This document shows positions 63,571 to 64,000 of a DNA stretch of 64,000 nucleotides, one piece after another. Location of the stretch: assembly GCA_937959395.1 (NCBI GenBank), contig CALGLR010000023.1:40281-104280 (forward strand), in the 5' to 3' direction. Position numbers and translations under genes: made by a program. The stretch is from an uncultured Flavobacteriaceae bacterium (lineage in GTDB: Bacteria > Bacteroidota > Bacteroidia > Flavobacteriales > Flavobacteriaceae). Below the pieces are notes generated by a model. It had not been told where the DNA came from. It did not search any database and saw nothing but the letters and a program-made list of their open reading frames with translations. How positions within the stretch are numbered: the stretch's first letter is position 1; every line of letters begins with the position of its first letter.

Positions 63571-63599
63571 GTGACTTTTGCAAAAATGGTGTGTCTTAA
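63571..63599 (+). promoter_or_regulatory. ECF-type promoter motif 11 (LapA-like gene)
   Basis: GTGAC-TT at 63571-63577, 15 bp between boxes, GTGTC-TTAA at 63591-63599. The second box lies 51 bp before the ATG at 63642. The context is almost identical to motif 5. Confidence 0.78.
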
Positions 63600-63641
63600 T
63601 TATAGTGATTTATCATTTTTACTTATTATAATACCGAAACA

Positions 63642-63842
63642 ATGAAATTTAAAACCATCGTTGCTTTTTTCGTAGTAGCACTCATAGTCGTCTTTTCAAT
63701 TCAGAATTCTGAAATAACAGAATTAGAACTATTCATTTGGAAAATTTCAATGTCCAGAGCACTCATCATTCTGGGGAGTTTTGCTATAGGAGTACTAGTA
63801 GGTATTCTTATTTCTATGAAAAAGAAAAGAATCAATTATTAA
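63642..63842 (+). CDS. LapA-domain (DUF1049) small membrane protein
   Basis: This 66-aa protein has two TM helices (about 4-20 and 38-58) and the LapA frame KTIVAFFVVALIVVFSIQNSE, then ELELFIWKISMSRALIILGSFAIGVLVGILISM. It ends in a Lys/Arg cluster. LapA helps regulate lipopolysaccharide synthesis in E. coli; here only the domain is known. Confidence 0.85.
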   Translation: MKFKTIVAFFVVALIVVFSIQNSEITELELFIWKISMSRALIILGSFAIGVLVGILISMKKKRINY

Positions 63843-63941
63843 ACTTTATTATTATGGCCAAAATCACTAGCATCCGAAAGTCAAAATTTAAAAAAGCCTG
63901 AGAATCCCGTATTTTAGTTTTGCGAACAAAAAATACAATTT

Positions 63942-64000
63942 ATGGGACTCTTCAAGCGCACTAAAAATACGAACAAGCCATTAATCCGCCAAATCTTAGA
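63942..64000 (+). CDS. Start of a gene cut by the window end, perhaps transposase
   Basis: Only 19 residues are visible (MGLFKRTKNTNKPLIRQIL). The opening N-K-P-L-I-R-Q-I-L recalls the N terminus of IS4-family (DUF4372-type) transposases, but the piece is too short for certainty. If it is an insertion sequence, this end of the stress region is also flanked by mobile DNA. The stretch 63843-63941 holds no gene that I accept. Confidence 0.3.
   Translation, partial: MGLFKRTKNTNKPLIRQIL

Noticed and set aside
39747..63599. The GTGAC/GTGTC element as a Crp/Fnr binding site
   Set aside because: The two halves are in the same direction, not a dyad, and the 14-15 bp gap is too long for Crp or Fnr sites. 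The position is that of a promoter. The Crp/Fnr protein in the region may still act elsewhere.

Overview
The window is low-GC DNA from a member of the Bacteroidota, most likely a marine-type Flavobacteriaceae. This rests on the BfmA/BtgA-type mobilisation gene, TolC/RND and DUF2807 genes of the flavobacterial type, the PPDK-like and HEAT-fused transporter genes, many AT-rich leaders and several TTG starts. The genus cannot be named from the sequence.

Region 1 (1-11997) is ordinary chromosome. It holds the end of sdhA, then sdhB, an outer-membrane porin, an acetyl-CoA hydrolase/transferase-family CoA-transferase and a PagL-like lipid A deacylase, all on the + strand with short gaps. TRIC-channel, metallo-beta-lactamase-fold, TerB-like, GltS and small lipoprotein genes follow. 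A decayed second copy of the start of the TerB-like gene lies at about 12.0-12.2 kb.

Region 2 (12422-28377) starts with an RND efflux operon: a TolC protein fused to a periplasmic-binding-like domain, the adaptor and the pump. It continues into a lipoprotein, a two-TM K+ channel and a LytS/LytTR pair. An AraC regulator follows, with an exact 17-bp repeat upstream. After it come an envelope operon (HtrA-like protease, beta-barrel, Omp85-like) and small membrane proteins.

Region 3 (about 28.8-36.7 kb) is a mobilisable element: SSB, RadC-like protein, a cluster of inverted repeats that could be oriT, BfmA, a relaxase-like protein and a VirD4/TraG coupling protein. Its cargo is a four-gene minus-strand cassette that looks like defence: a 5'-truncated UvrD helicase, a Cap4/DUF4297-like nuclease, a small protein and a PD-(D/E)XK protein. 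The helicase is fused end-on to the first 16 codons of a broken asparaginase gene.

Region 4 (36.9-38.3 kb) is a boundary: the 3' half of a tRNA-Met(CAU) with its terminator, imperfect direct repeats, and fragments of two transposases.

Region 5 (38.4-63.9 kb) looks like a dedicated stress island. It holds a universal stress protein, TerB-like protein, three MscS-type proteins, two paralogous ECF sigma factors, two paralogous 63-aa proteins, bestrophin, a Crp/Fnr regulator, an operon of P-loop protein + MscS-like + CPA antiporter + Kv channel, two serine beta-lactamase-fold proteins, CNNM/CBS, a nucleotide-transporter/HEAT fusion, an exported PEP-synthase-like protein, an ATP-grasp/aspartoacylase pair and LapA. 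Eleven sites of the form GTGAC-N14/15-GTGTC(TTAA) precede its transcription units 30-125 bp before the starts. I found none in the first 37 kb. I read these as promoters of an ECF sigma factor, probably one or both of those encoded here, which would make the island a single regulon. This is the strongest candidate for an undescribed system in the window.
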